A stretch of 22,266 nucleotides of DNA, from positions 1-22,266 of the forward strand of contig DDXN01000020.1 of NCBI GenBank assembly GCA_002347605.1, in the 5' to 3' direction. Positions 14,178 through 22,247 of this stretch are shown piece by piece. Both the position numbers and the translations under genes were made by a program. Origin of the DNA: Candidatus Dojkabacteria bacterium UBA2259. GTDB lineage: Bacteria > Patescibacteriota > Dojkabacteria > SC72. Numbering within the stretch: the first letter of the stretch is position 1; each line of letters starts with the position of its first letter. The notes beneath the pieces are model-generated. The model ran no database searches. It had not been told where the DNA came from and saw nothing but the letters and a program-made list of their open reading frames with translations.

Positions 14178-14906
14178 TTAGTTAAGGTTATCTGCATAAT
14201 ATTTTAATTCTCTCATATATCGTGACACACCATTAGCCCACGCGTGAGCAGGGTTTAAGCCACATGGAGGACAGTAATAAGGTTCAATTTGGAATGGTGT
14301 CATATCTACTCCATACCCTTGTGCAAGTCCTCTGGTAACCTCCACAATACCACTGTCCCAGTTTTCAAATTGACTCCATCCATTTACATCCTTATTTATT
14401 CCTCTCCACCCCCATGCATTGTATGTATCTTTAGGAATGATATTTCCAAAAACAGATTCTACACCAGAAATTGATGCAACTAGCCTCCAATCTAATCCGT
14501 ATTGATCTGCATGAGTTATGAAGCTTTTCGCGTAAGGGTACATAGGAGAGTTGTTTTCGAAAAGAAACTTTTGCATTGCAATAACCCTTGGGTCTTCAGT
14601 AACAATATTACTGTTATCTGTACTACTTTTTGTGAAATCAGAATTTACTAATGTTTTAATTGTGTATTCACTAGAATATATCTCTTGTCCATACAGAGGT
14701 GTTAGGTAATTAAGGGTTGTATCTTTACTTCCTCTGACACTTTTTAGTACGGAATTAGTGATAGCTCCCTCAAGAAGGGGTGATATTAGGAAGAAATATA
14801 TTAATGAAAAAACAACAAAGAGAGAGATTCTAAATATACTAGAGTTTAAGAAACTCTTTCTAGTATTCACTTTTTTAACCATACTTGAAAAGTATATGCC
14901 ATCCAT
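14178..14906 (-). CDS. Membrane-anchored muramidase/transglycosylase-like protein
   Basis: 242 residues. A basic N-terminus, one membrane helix (about 24-46) and a Ser/Thr-rich linker (50-104) lead to a lysozyme-fold domain (about 105-240). DPRVIAMQKFL and YAKSFITHADQYGLDWRLVA precede SISGVESVFG, where E150 is the likely catalytic acid. YNAWGWRG (162-169) and SQFENWDSGI (178-187) are typical of SLT/glucosaminidase-like domains that cut the glycan strands of peptidoglycan. A Cys pair (YCPPCG, C212 and C215) may form a disulfide. The domain faces outward, as expected for a wall hydrolase. A leaderless-type promoter supports ATG 14906; M9 (14882) is the alternative. It is divergent from dnaE. 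Confidence 0.85.
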   Translation of the reverse strand: MDGIYFSSMVKKVNTRKSFLNSSIFRISLFVVFSLIYFFLISPLLEGAITNSVLKSVRGSKDTTLNYLTPLYGQEIYSSEYTIKTLVNSDFTKSSTDNSNIVTEDPRVIAMQKFLFENNSPMYPYAKSFITHADQYGLDWRLVASISGVESVFGNIIPKDTYNAWGWRGINKDVNGWSQFENWDSGIVEVTRGLAQGYGVDMTPFQIEPYYCPPCGLNPAHAWANGVSRYMRELKYYADNLN

Positions 14907-14946
14907 AATAATCTAGTATATCAGAACTAGATGAGCTATTGAATTT
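14907..14946. promoter_or_regulatory. 40-base divergent promoter spacer between the muramidase-like gene and dnaE
   Basis: On the minus strand TATACT (plus 14915-14920) ends 8 bases before ATG 14906, so the muramidase-like mRNA would begin at or one or two bases before its start codon. The same bases read on the plus strand give TAGTAT/TATATC, but these are 24 or more bases before dnaE ATG 14947, and no convincing dnaE -35 or Shine-Dalgarno site can be picked. The two promoters must overlap almost completely in so short a spacer. Confidence 0.5.
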
Positions 14947-17900
14947 ATGTTTACACATTTACATCTGCATTCAGAGTATTCTCTGTTGGATGCAACAATT
15001 AGATTGCCCGAATTAATACAGAAATTGCAAGATAGTGGTATGCAATCCTGTGCACTTACCGACCATGGTAGTATGTATGGTATTTTGAAATTTAAGAATG
15101 CTATGAAAGAGGCAGGACTTAAACCGATACTTGGGTGTGAGATATATATATCACCAAGGGAGATGGAGAAAAAAGAGTTTGGAATAGATAACAAATACTT
15201 TCATTTGGTTCTTTTAGCTAAAAACAAGAAAGGTTACCAAAATCTTGTTAAGATTGTTTCAATTGCTCATATGGAGGGTTTTTACTACAGACCTAGAATT
15301 GATATTGATACTCTTTCTAAGTACTGCGAAGGGATAATTGCGCTTTCAGCTTGTCTTGCAGGACCGATATCTACACCTCTTTTAGAGGGTAATTACTCAA
15401 AGGCTTTAGAGAGAGCTAAAGAGTATTCTAAAATCTTTCCCAACAACTTCTACATTGAACTCCAAAGGAATGGTATGGATGAGCAAAAACTTGTTAATGA
15501 GGGATTAATTGCAATATCAAAAGAGTTAGATTTACCTCTTGTTGCAACATGTGATTCACATTATTTAAATAGGGAGGATGCTGATATTCAGGAAATACTT
15601 TGGGGAATAGGGGATGGTAAAACATGGGATGATCCAGAAAGAAGAAGGATGCCCACTAATGAGTTCTATGTTAAAACTCCCAAAGAAATGGAGGAGCTGT
15701 TTGCTGATATACCAGAGGCTATTATCAACACCCAAAGGATTGTTAAGAGTATAAAGGAGTTTGATATTACATTTAAAAGAGTTGAGCCTCATTTCTTAGA
15801 TTTACCAAAAGGAAAAACAGCAGAGACATATCTTAGAGAGTTAACCTTTGAAGGTGCAAAGAAGAAGTATGGAAAACTATCTAAGCCTTTGAAAGAAAGA
15901 ATCGAATATGAGTTAGAGATAATAAATAGCAAGATGTACAATGACTACTTTTTAGTAGTTAGAGATTTTGTTATGTATTGTAGAAGTAATGGTATAGTAG
16001 TTGGAATGAGGGGTTCAGGATGTGGGTCTGTTGTTGCATACTGTGTTGATATTACAGATTTAGAACCAGTATCCTGGGAGTTGTATTTTGAAAGATTTCT
16101 TAATCCTGAGAGAGATTCCCCACCAGACTTTGATATTGATATCGCAGATCAAAGGCGAGATGAGTTACTAAAATATACAATTGAAAAATACGGTATAGAG
16201 AATGTTAAACAGATAGGGACATTTAGTAAATTACAAACTAGACAAGCTATTAAAGATGTTGGGAGGGTATTAGGTATAGATCTCTCAACAACGGACAAGC
16301 TAGCCAAAATGGTTGAGATACTTTTTGGAAAATCTAGGGATATTGATTACATGATTAAGCATAACCCTGAATTTGCTGAGGTAATTAATTCTAATGAAAA
16401 AACAAAGAGATTAGCTGAAATAGTTAGAAAAGTATCTGGAATATGTAGGGGTATATCTACACATGCCTGTGGAATCATTGTTACACCTCAACCTGTTGTG
16501 AACTACTGTCCAATCCAAAGAGATGCCCATGGTGGAGGTATAGGTATGACGCAGTTTGAGATGACTGATATTGAGTATTTAGGATTAATGAAGTTTGACT
16601 TTTTAGGGTTGCGAAATCTTAATGTTATTGGTGAAGCACTAACAAAGATAAGGGTAAATAAAAGAATAGAAATTGATTTACACAAATTAGATTCACAAGA
16701 CAAAGAGACTTTTAATTTAATTCAAAGTGGATATACTGTTGGGGTATTTCAATTAGAAAGCGAAGGAATGAAAAGATCTATTAAGACACTTAAACCCCAG
16801 TCTCTTGAGGATATTTGCTATCTTTTAGCTGCATACAGACCAGGTCCTATGCAGTATATTTCTGAATATGTTGCAGTTAAAAATGGTAAACAGGCTCCTG
16901 ACTATGTATTTAAGGAGTTAGAGCCAGTACTTTCTGTTACATATGGTGTCATTACATATCAAGAACAGGTAATGAAAATAGCTGAGGTTATCGCAGGTTA
17001 CACACTTGGAGCTGCAGATTTGCTAAGAAGAGCAATGGGTAAAAAGAAGATGGAGATAATGGATAAAGAGAAGCCTAAATTTTTAAAGGGAGCAGCAAAA
17101 AACGGTTTTGATGTTAAGGAAACAGAAAGATTATGGAACAAACTAATTCAATTTGCTAATTATGGATTTAACAAAGCACATAGTGCATCTTACGCTACAA
17201 TTGCATACTGGACAGCTTATTTAAAAGCTCATTTCCCATTAGAGTATATGGCAGCGCTTTTGGAGGGTGATTTAGACAACTTTGATAGAGTAATTAAAGA
17301 TTTAAATGAGTGTGAGAGACTTGGAATTGATGTTTTACCTCCTACAATAAATAAAAGTAAACTCTATTTTACCATTGAAGGAAAAAGTGGAATTAGGTTT
17401 GGATTAGGTGGAATTAAAAATATTGGCAGTGATATTGTTCAGGTCATTGTTAAAGAGAGGAAAGAGGGTGGTAACTATCTGAATCTCGATGATTTTGTAA
17501 GAAGAACATTTAAGAAAGGAGTCCAAAAGAGAGTTATCGAATATCTAATTATGTCAGGTGCTATGGATAGTTTTGGAGAAAGAAATGCTTTGTTGGATGT
17601 ATTACCATCAATATTTGAAAGAGAGAAGAAGAGTAATTCATCTTTAAATGTTGGTCAAATAGATATCTTCTCTCTTGGAGAAAACAATCTTGATATGAGT
17701 TCTAAAAGCTTTCAAACTCCTCTTCCAGATGTGGAGAGGGTACCCAAGTATCAGGTTCTTCAATGGGAGAAGGATCTTTTGGGCATATATTTTTCGAGTC
17801 ATCCATTAGATAATTTACAGAGTTTTTTTGAATTAAAAAAAGTTAAACCAATTAAAGAGGCTTTTGAAAAGAAAAACAATCAGTTATCTGTTATTGGTGT

Positions 17901-18342
17901 AATGGTAAACAAGATAAGGAAGATTACAACTAGAAAGGGTGAAGTAATGGCTTTCTTAAGTGTAGAGGATAAATCTGGGTTAGCAGATATTGTTGTTTTT
18001 CCCAGAACATATCAGGAGATAAAAGATAAACTTGAAGAAGGGAAACCGATGTTAATTGCTGTTAGAGTATCTGTTAAGGGTGAGGACAGGAGTTTAATAA
18101 TGGAAAAGGGTCAGTATATTGATGAATCAAAATATGGTGATGATTTTGAGGGTGTTACATTTAGAATTAGAGATAAACATTCAGAAAAAGATATTAAGGA
18201 TTTGAAAGCATATATATCTCAATCAGAGGGTAATACTCCAGTAAGAATAATTGTAAATAGTAGTAGTGAGAATAAGAGTGTACTCTTAGAGAAGAGGATT
18301 GAGATGAATAGTGAAACAAAGAGATGGCTAAGGAAGTTTTGA
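14947..18342 (+). CDS. dnaE: DNA polymerase III subunit alpha
   Basis: The replicative polymerase, 1131 residues (usual 1100-1180). The N-terminal PHP domain (1-280) has its metal-binding pattern: HLHLHSEYS (H4, H6, H8), LTDHGS (H40), GCEIYI (E65), FHLVLL (H86) and CDSHYL (D203, H205). A Zn-dependent proofreading exonuclease may therefore be active. The polymerase core has GMRGSGCGSVVAY (353-365), PPDFDIDIAD (392-401, catalytic D395 and D397) and MKFDFLGLRNL (third Asp). NYGFNKAHSASYA follows, then a helix-hairpin-helix and an OB fold (VNKIRKITTRKGEVMAFLSV). This is the DnaE1 type, not PolC. The ATG is placed at the PHP motif as usual. Replication partners are not in the window. Confidence 0.98.
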   Translation: MFTHLHLHSEYSLLDATIRLPELIQKLQDSGMQSCALTDHGSMYGILKFKNAMKEAGLKPILGCEIYISPREMEKKEFGIDNKYFHLVLLAKNKKGYQNLVKIVSIAHMEGFYYRPRIDIDTLSKYCEGIIALSACLAGPISTPLLEGNYSKALERAKEYSKIFPNNFYIELQRNGMDEQKLVNEGLIAISKELDLPLVATCDSHYLNREDADIQEILWGIGDGKTWDDPERRRMPTNEFYVKTPKEMEELFADIPEAIINTQRIVKSIKEFDITFKRVEPHFLDLPKGKTAETYLRELTFEGAKKKYGKLSKPLKERIEYELEIINSKMYNDYFLVVRDFVMYCRSNGIVVGMRGSGCGSVVAYCVDITDLEPVSWELYFERFLNPERDSPPDFDIDIADQRRDELLKYTIEKYGIENVKQIGTFSKLQTRQAIKDVGRVLGIDLSTTDKLAKMVEILFGKSRDIDYMIKHNPEFAEVINSNEKTKRLAEIVRKVSGICRGISTHACGIIVTPQPVVNYCPIQRDAHGGGIGMTQFEMTDIEYLGLMKFDFLGLRNLNVIGEALTKIRVNKRIEIDLHKLDSQDKETFNLIQSGYTVGVFQLESEGMKRSIKTLKPQSLEDICYLLAAYRPGPMQYISEYVAVKNGKQAPDYVFKELEPVLSVTYGVITYQEQVMKIAEVIAGYTLGAADLLRRAMGKKKMEIMDKEKPKFLKGAAKNGFDVKETERLWNKLIQFANYGFNKAHSASYATIAYWTAYLKAHFPLEYMAALLEGDLDNFDRVIKDLNECERLGIDVLPPTINKSKLYFTIEGKSGIRFGLGGIKNIGSDIVQVIVKERKEGGNYLNLDDFVRRTFKKGVQKRVIEYLIMSGAMDSFGERNALLDVLPSIFEREKKSNSSLNVGQIDIFSLGENNLDMSSKSFQTPLPDVERVPKYQVLQWEKDLLGIYFSSHPLDNLQSFFELKKVKPIKEAFEKKNNQLSVIGVMVNKIRKITTRKGEVMAFLSVEDKSGLADIVVFPRTYQEIKDKLEEGKPMLIAVRVSVKGEDRSLIMEKGQYIDESKYGDDFEGVTFRIRDKHSEKDIKDLKAYISQSEGNTPVRIIVNSSSENKSVLLEKRIEMNSETKRWLRKF

Positions 18343-18368
18343 TTTAATTAATATGTTAATATTATTTT

Positions 18369-19583
18369 ATGAAAGAATTCAACCTTGCCAAGTTTAAGGA
18401 GTGTTTAAAGAAGAATCCATCCATACTAGTACTATTAGCCTGTTTAATGTTTTCTTTGTATTTATTGTTCTTGTATTCATTTCTTTATGACAATGATAGA
18501 ACTTCTGAAAGCCAAGATATTATTGAATCTGTTGATGAGGATAGCTGGGAATTAAGAGATTTTGAATTTTCTTCTCTCAAGGAGCCTTTGCTATTAAATG
18601 ATAAATTTCAGTTATATGATGACGAGTATGAGAACTTTAACAATGAACAAGAATATACCTATAAAACTGGGATGGTTATATCAGGTAAGATAATTAACCC
18701 AAATGGCCAAGAATTTGATTTAAAAGGTTATGAAAAATTCAATTTGATCTACCAGTGTAATACTTTAAGTGTTCTCTACTCTTCAAAACAATCTAAGCAA
18801 TTTTTAATTGCAAGTACTTTTTGTGATCCAAACAGTTTAACCCCCAACCAGTGGTATGGAGTAGATAGTTTTATTGATTTTGAGAAAGGAACAAATAGAG
18901 AAATCCAGTTTATAGTTATTCCTTCAGAGTATTTTCATGATTATTTCGAAGTTTCTCTGGATTCAAAACCAATGGGCTCAACAATTCCATTTGAGGTTAT
19001 GGGTAATATTTATGAACCCGAATATTTATCCAGTATTGGATCACTAGAAGCAATAGATATTGAATCTAATTCTAAGATATTCTTAATTGAAGACAAAGAT
19101 AATTTAAAGTTTTTGTCATTTTCTCCAGAGGGGTTTCCAGTTTCTTTGGCCTATATATCACCATTTCAGAGATCTCCATTTCAGTCTCCTGGAAACGATA
19201 TAGAAACTCCTATTACATTGTTAAATAATGAGAAAATCAACTTTTCTTATTCGGCCTACGATCCAATAAATTGTACATATATGCCAATTGATAATGAAGA
19301 TCGCAATACTTTTGAAAAGATTGGGACTGCTTTTGATGGTAGCAACATTTATGTAAAGAAAGATAAAAATGATCAATATCGAAAAAATATATATAGTAAC
19401 CTTTATTTATCTGAAAAAAGTTATCTAACTAATGATATAAAAGAGGATGATGAACAGCCTTATAATTATGAGATGTTTGCTGATTCGTATCCTGTAATAT
19501 ACTGGTTAAGTCCATTTAATAAAATGCTAAGATTTAATAGATATGATTTAATCTATGAATCTGAAAATTGTATCTTTCAATAA
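18369..19583 (+). CDS. Single-pass membrane protein of unknown function
   Basis: I recognise no family. The 404-residue protein has a short basic N-tail, one membrane helix (about 18-40, ILVLLACLMFSLYLLFLY) and about 360 residues outside the cell, acidic and rich in Asn, Tyr and Phe, with a beta-like pattern. Several Cys (YQCNTL, STFCDPN, INCTYM, ENCIFQ at the very end) could form disulfides. There is no lipobox. TAATAT (18357-18362) ends 6 bases before the ATG and could serve as a -10 box for a leaderless mRNA; alternatively it is read through from dnaE, 26 bases upstream. It may be a lineage-specific surface protein. Confidence 0.75.
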   Translation: MKEFNLAKFKECLKKNPSILVLLACLMFSLYLLFLYSFLYDNDRTSESQDIIESVDEDSWELRDFEFSSLKEPLLLNDKFQLYDDEYENFNNEQEYTYKTGMVISGKIINPNGQEFDLKGYEKFNLIYQCNTLSVLYSSKQSKQFLIASTFCDPNSLTPNQWYGVDSFIDFEKGTNREIQFIVIPSEYFHDYFEVSLDSKPMGSTIPFEVMGNIYEPEYLSSIGSLEAIDIESNSKIFLIEDKDNLKFLSFSPEGFPVSLAYISPFQRSPFQSPGNDIETPITLLNNEKINFSYSAYDPINCTYMPIDNEDRNTFEKIGTAFDGSNIYVKKDKNDQYRKNIYSNLYLSEKSYLTNDIKEDDEQPYNYEMFADSYPVIYWLSPFNKMLRFNRYDLIYESENCIFQ

Positions 19584-19598
19584 TCTTGGTATAGGAAA

Positions 19599-19628
19599 TT
19601 ACCATTATTAGAGATTAATCTATATAAT
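19599..19628 (+). promoter_or_regulatory. Promoter of uvrC (leaderless)
   Basis: TTACCA (19599-19604), an 18-base spacer and a perfect TATAAT (19623-19628) end 5 bases before the GTG start at 19634. Transcription should begin at or next to the start codon. No Shine-Dalgarno sequence could fit on such a transcript. This supports the GTG start. Confidence 0.68.
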
Positions 19629-19633
19629 ACCGT

Positions 19634-21091
19634 GTGAATAATCAAATTGAGAGAAAACTTAGTACACTTCCCGATTTACCTGGAGTGTATAAATTCCTAG
19701 ATAAAAATCAGAATATACTTTACATTGGTAAGGCTATTAATCTTCGAAAAAGGATTTCCTCATATTTCCAAAAAGATATATATGATAGACCAAGAATTAT
19801 CCAGATGTTACCACTTGTTGATGATGTCGATATTATTGAAACAAATAATGAGATTGAAGCATTAATACTTGAGTCTGCACTAATTAAAGAGTATCAGCCC
19901 CAATTTAACTCAGATCTTAAGGATGACAAATCATATGCATGGATATATATTACTACAAAAGATGAGTTTCCTACTGTTAAAATTGTTAGAACATTATCAA
20001 AGGGCGATTACAAAAGAGGAAGACTCTTTGGACCATATCCCAGTGGGTATACAATTAAGAGAGTCTATTCATACTTAAGAAAGCTGTACCCATTCTGTAC
20101 ATGTAAGAACAAAGATTGTTCGTCCTCACTATATTTTCATATAGGTTTATGCCCTGGACCATATGCTGGAGCTATTTCAAAAGGGGATTATAGAAAGAAT
20201 ATTGATAGTATTATTAAGTTTCTTTCTGGGAAACAGCAAAATCACATTAAAAGATTAGAAAGAGAAATGAAAGAGTATTCAAAAAATGAAGAGTTCGAGA
20301 AAGCTTTACAACTTAGAGATAGGATTAATGATTTAAGATATATAGGTCAGGATATTGATTTTACATATTATAATGATTCACAATCATATGAGAGTAGGAG
20401 GGAGAAAGCTAGAAAGAGTAGCTTCGCATATCTTGCAATTGAGTTAGGGATTTCTAATTTAAGAAGAATAGAGTGTTTTGATATATCAAATATCCAAGGG
20501 AAAAACGCATATGGTTCAATGGTCGTAGCTATTGATGGAAAATTAGATAGATCAAAATACAGGATATTTAGGATAAAGGGTAGTGATACTCCAAATGACT
20601 TTTTGATGCTTAAGGAGGTTGTAGGAAGGAGATTTAAGGGTAGTGAAGATATCCCTGATTTAATTCTAATTGATGGTGGTAAGGGTCAGTTGACCTCTCT
20701 AAAGGCTATTGTTCCGAAAGATGTCATATTAATGGGAATATCCAAAGGGAAGTATCTTAAAAGAAGGGGAAAGAAGTTAATTGATGAGTTTTGGATTTTA
20801 AAAAATAGTGAAATACTTAGAATAGATTTGGATTCACCGGAGTTATTAATCGATCTTAGGGATGAAGCTCATAGGTTTGCTATATCCTATTTTAGAAGAA
20901 GGAGTATAAAAGAGTCTAAGATATCCATTTTAGATGGAATAGAAGGAGTTGGAGATAGAAGGAGGAAGAAGTTAATCAAAAGCTTTGGTAGTGTAGAAAA
21001 TATTAAGAAAGCTAGGTATGAGGAAATATACTCTGTAATTAAAAATAAAGAGGTAGCTAAGAATATATTTAACTATTTCTCTAATCCTTAG
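19634..21091 (+). CDS. uvrC: Excinuclease ABC subunit C (shortened)
   Basis: UvrC makes both cuts around a UvrA/B-marked DNA lesion. At 485 residues it is about 110 shorter than the usual 600. Present are the GIY-YIG nuclease (14-95: LPGVYKFL, ILYIGKAINLRKRISSYF), a Cys cluster (C155, C157, C162, C173), the UVR helix pair that binds UvrB (195-237, EEFEKALQLRDRI), the RNase H-like nuclease (ECFDISNIQG with D283, LILIDGGKGQL with D347, RDEAHRFA with H413) and a helix-hairpin-helix end (GIEGVGDRRRKKLIKSFGS). The missing part lies between the UVR pair and the RNase H core. Both nuclease sites look intact. The gene starts at GTG and overlaps the convergent gene by 11 bases. Confidence 0.96.
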   Translation: MNNQIERKLSTLPDLPGVYKFLDKNQNILYIGKAINLRKRISSYFQKDIYDRPRIIQMLPLVDDVDIIETNNEIEALILESALIKEYQPQFNSDLKDDKSYAWIYITTKDEFPTVKIVRTLSKGDYKRGRLFGPYPSGYTIKRVYSYLRKLYPFCTCKNKDCSSSLYFHIGLCPGPYAGAISKGDYRKNIDSIIKFLSGKQQNHIKRLEREMKEYSKNEEFEKALQLRDRINDLRYIGQDIDFTYYNDSQSYESRREKARKSSFAYLAIELGISNLRRIECFDISNIQGKNAYGSMVVAIDGKLDRSKYRIFRIKGSDTPNDFLMLKEVVGRRFKGSEDIPDLILIDGGKGQLTSLKAIVPKDVILMGISKGKYLKRRGKKLIDEFWILKNSEILRIDLDSPELLIDLRDEAHRFAISYFRRRSIKESKISILDGIEGVGDRRRKKLIKSFGSVENIKKARYEEIYSVIKNKEVAKNIFNYFSNP

Positions 21092-22175
21092 ATCCAAGTG
21101 GTTTAATATTATCTATTATATATCCTAGTAAAGGGGAGTTTGCTTGGGTAGTGGATATTACATACACAATTGAATTGAATGTATTAGGAATTGTGTATGC
21201 AGTTATACTACCTTGTGTTGTTTGAATAGATGATTTAAGACCTAATGTATCTCTAAACGATATTGGGATACTATTCATTACTCCATACTTGTTTTCTTGT
21301 GTACTTTTAATTTTACAGTAATCATTAAGCATAAAGTCTAACTCTTTCTGTTTCCAGGTTCCTATTGGATATATTTCAACTATTTCTGTACTACCTATTT
21401 TTTGAAATGAGACTGCCCTTAGGTTTTTAAAATCAGTAGGGAAGTACTTAATTAAGTACTCTTTTGGAATTTCGATTCTCCAGGGATAATCTGGAAGTAA
21501 ATCCTGTTTTTCATTACTTGCCATAAGCATCTCTCTTTCAATTTCCTCTTGGATTAGCTGTGATAGTGCAGTTCTAGAATCATTTTCAGTAATACTCTCA
21601 TACCATATATCATTAAATTTCGAATATATTCTTAACCCTTTACCATCCTTAACCCAATACTGACCATACTTTTTGTCTGGAGTTCCAATTGGAATACTTT
21701 GTATAAATTCCCATCCTAGGTCTGGCAATCTTTCGGAGTAATACTTCTCAACATCCTCTGTTGTTTTGTTGGAAGGTATTCTGTAAGCTGAATTACCTCC
21801 AGAGAGGAACTGTTTTACAACAGAATCATCCATATTATTTGAAAAAAGAAATTCAGAGCCTCCAAAGGTTGGAATATCTTCTAACCCTATTACATTGGTA
21901 ATTTCGTATTTTTTTTCACTGTATGCATTCTCTCTAAGAAAGAGCACATATTTAATTGAGAGGTAGATTATTCCTACAATAGCTAGGAAGAAAACGGGAA
22001 GTAAAATATATTTAAGGTTTTTGTTTTTCTTTCTTCTTGTTGGATATCTGCTTTTCTCTTTTTTAAATATTTTTGGTAAGTGAAATTTTCTTTTTCTTCT
22101 TTGAATAATTTCTTTTTTAGGAGCTTTTGGCATTCTAATTGGACTAGCTTGTCTTTTTGATCGTTTTCTTCTCAT
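21081..22175 (-). CDS. Single-pass membrane protein of unknown function
   Basis: 364 residues from ATG 22175. An in-frame ATG at 22211 would add 12 residues, but it overlaps the -35 box of the gene's own promoter, so it is rejected. The N-terminal 55 residues are extremely basic (MRRKRSKRQ, RRKRKFHLPKIFKKEK), followed by one membrane helix (about 56-78) and about 285 residues outside. The first exterior part (NSAYRIPSNKTTEDVEKYYS, then ERLPDLGWEF and QYWVKDGKGLRIY) resembles small domains in which a peptide segment is followed by a tEEVekYY...LGW pattern, seen in uncharacterised envelope proteins. I cannot name a family. The basic tail could bind nucleic acid or anionic lipid. It converges on uvrC with an 11-base overlap. 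Confidence 0.74.
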   Translation of the reverse strand: MRRKRSKRQASPIRMPKAPKKEIIQRRKRKFHLPKIFKKEKSRYPTRRKKNKNLKYILLPVFFLAIVGIIYLSIKYVLFLRENAYSEKKYEITNVIGLEDIPTFGGSEFLFSNNMDDSVVKQFLSGGNSAYRIPSNKTTEDVEKYYSERLPDLGWEFIQSIPIGTPDKKYGQYWVKDGKGLRIYSKFNDIWYESITENDSRTALSQLIQEEIEREMLMASNEKQDLLPDYPWRIEIPKEYLIKYFPTDFKNLRAVSFQKIGSTEIVEIYPIGTWKQKELDFMLNDYCKIKSTQENKYGVMNSIPISFRDTLGLKSSIQTTQGSITAYTIPNTFNSIVYVISTTQANSPLLGYIIDNIKPLGSKD

Positions 22176-22182
22176 ATGTATA

Positions 22183-22211
22183 AGATTAGTATGAATATGA
22201 TAATATTTCAA
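22183..22211 (-). promoter_or_regulatory. Promoter of the 21081-22175 gene (leaderless)
   Basis: On the minus strand TTGAAA (plus 22206-22211), exactly 17 bases, and TAATCT (plus 22183-22188) precede ATG 22175 with 7 bases between. This is the best -35/-10 pair in the window with a leaderless arrangement, and it fixes the start codon. Confidence 0.68.
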
Positions 22212-22235
22212 TTGATATGTTTGGTATAGTATAAT
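22206..22235 (+). promoter_or_regulatory. Promoter of the tRNA gene at 22248
   Basis: TATAAT (22230-22235) ends 12 bases before the tRNA 5' end. TTTCAA (22206-22211), 18 bases upstream, is a modest -35; read on the other strand these same six bases are the -35 TTGAAA of the divergent gene. TTGATA (22212-22217) is closer to consensus but only 12 bases from the -10. Confidence 0.5.
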
Positions 22236-22247
22236 ATCAAGCTTAAT

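Noticed and set aside
22176..22211. A longer N-terminus starting at ATG 22211 for the last minus-strand gene.
   Set aside because: It would overlap the -35 hexamer of a good promoter for the gene itself. The added residues are not basic like the rest of the tail.
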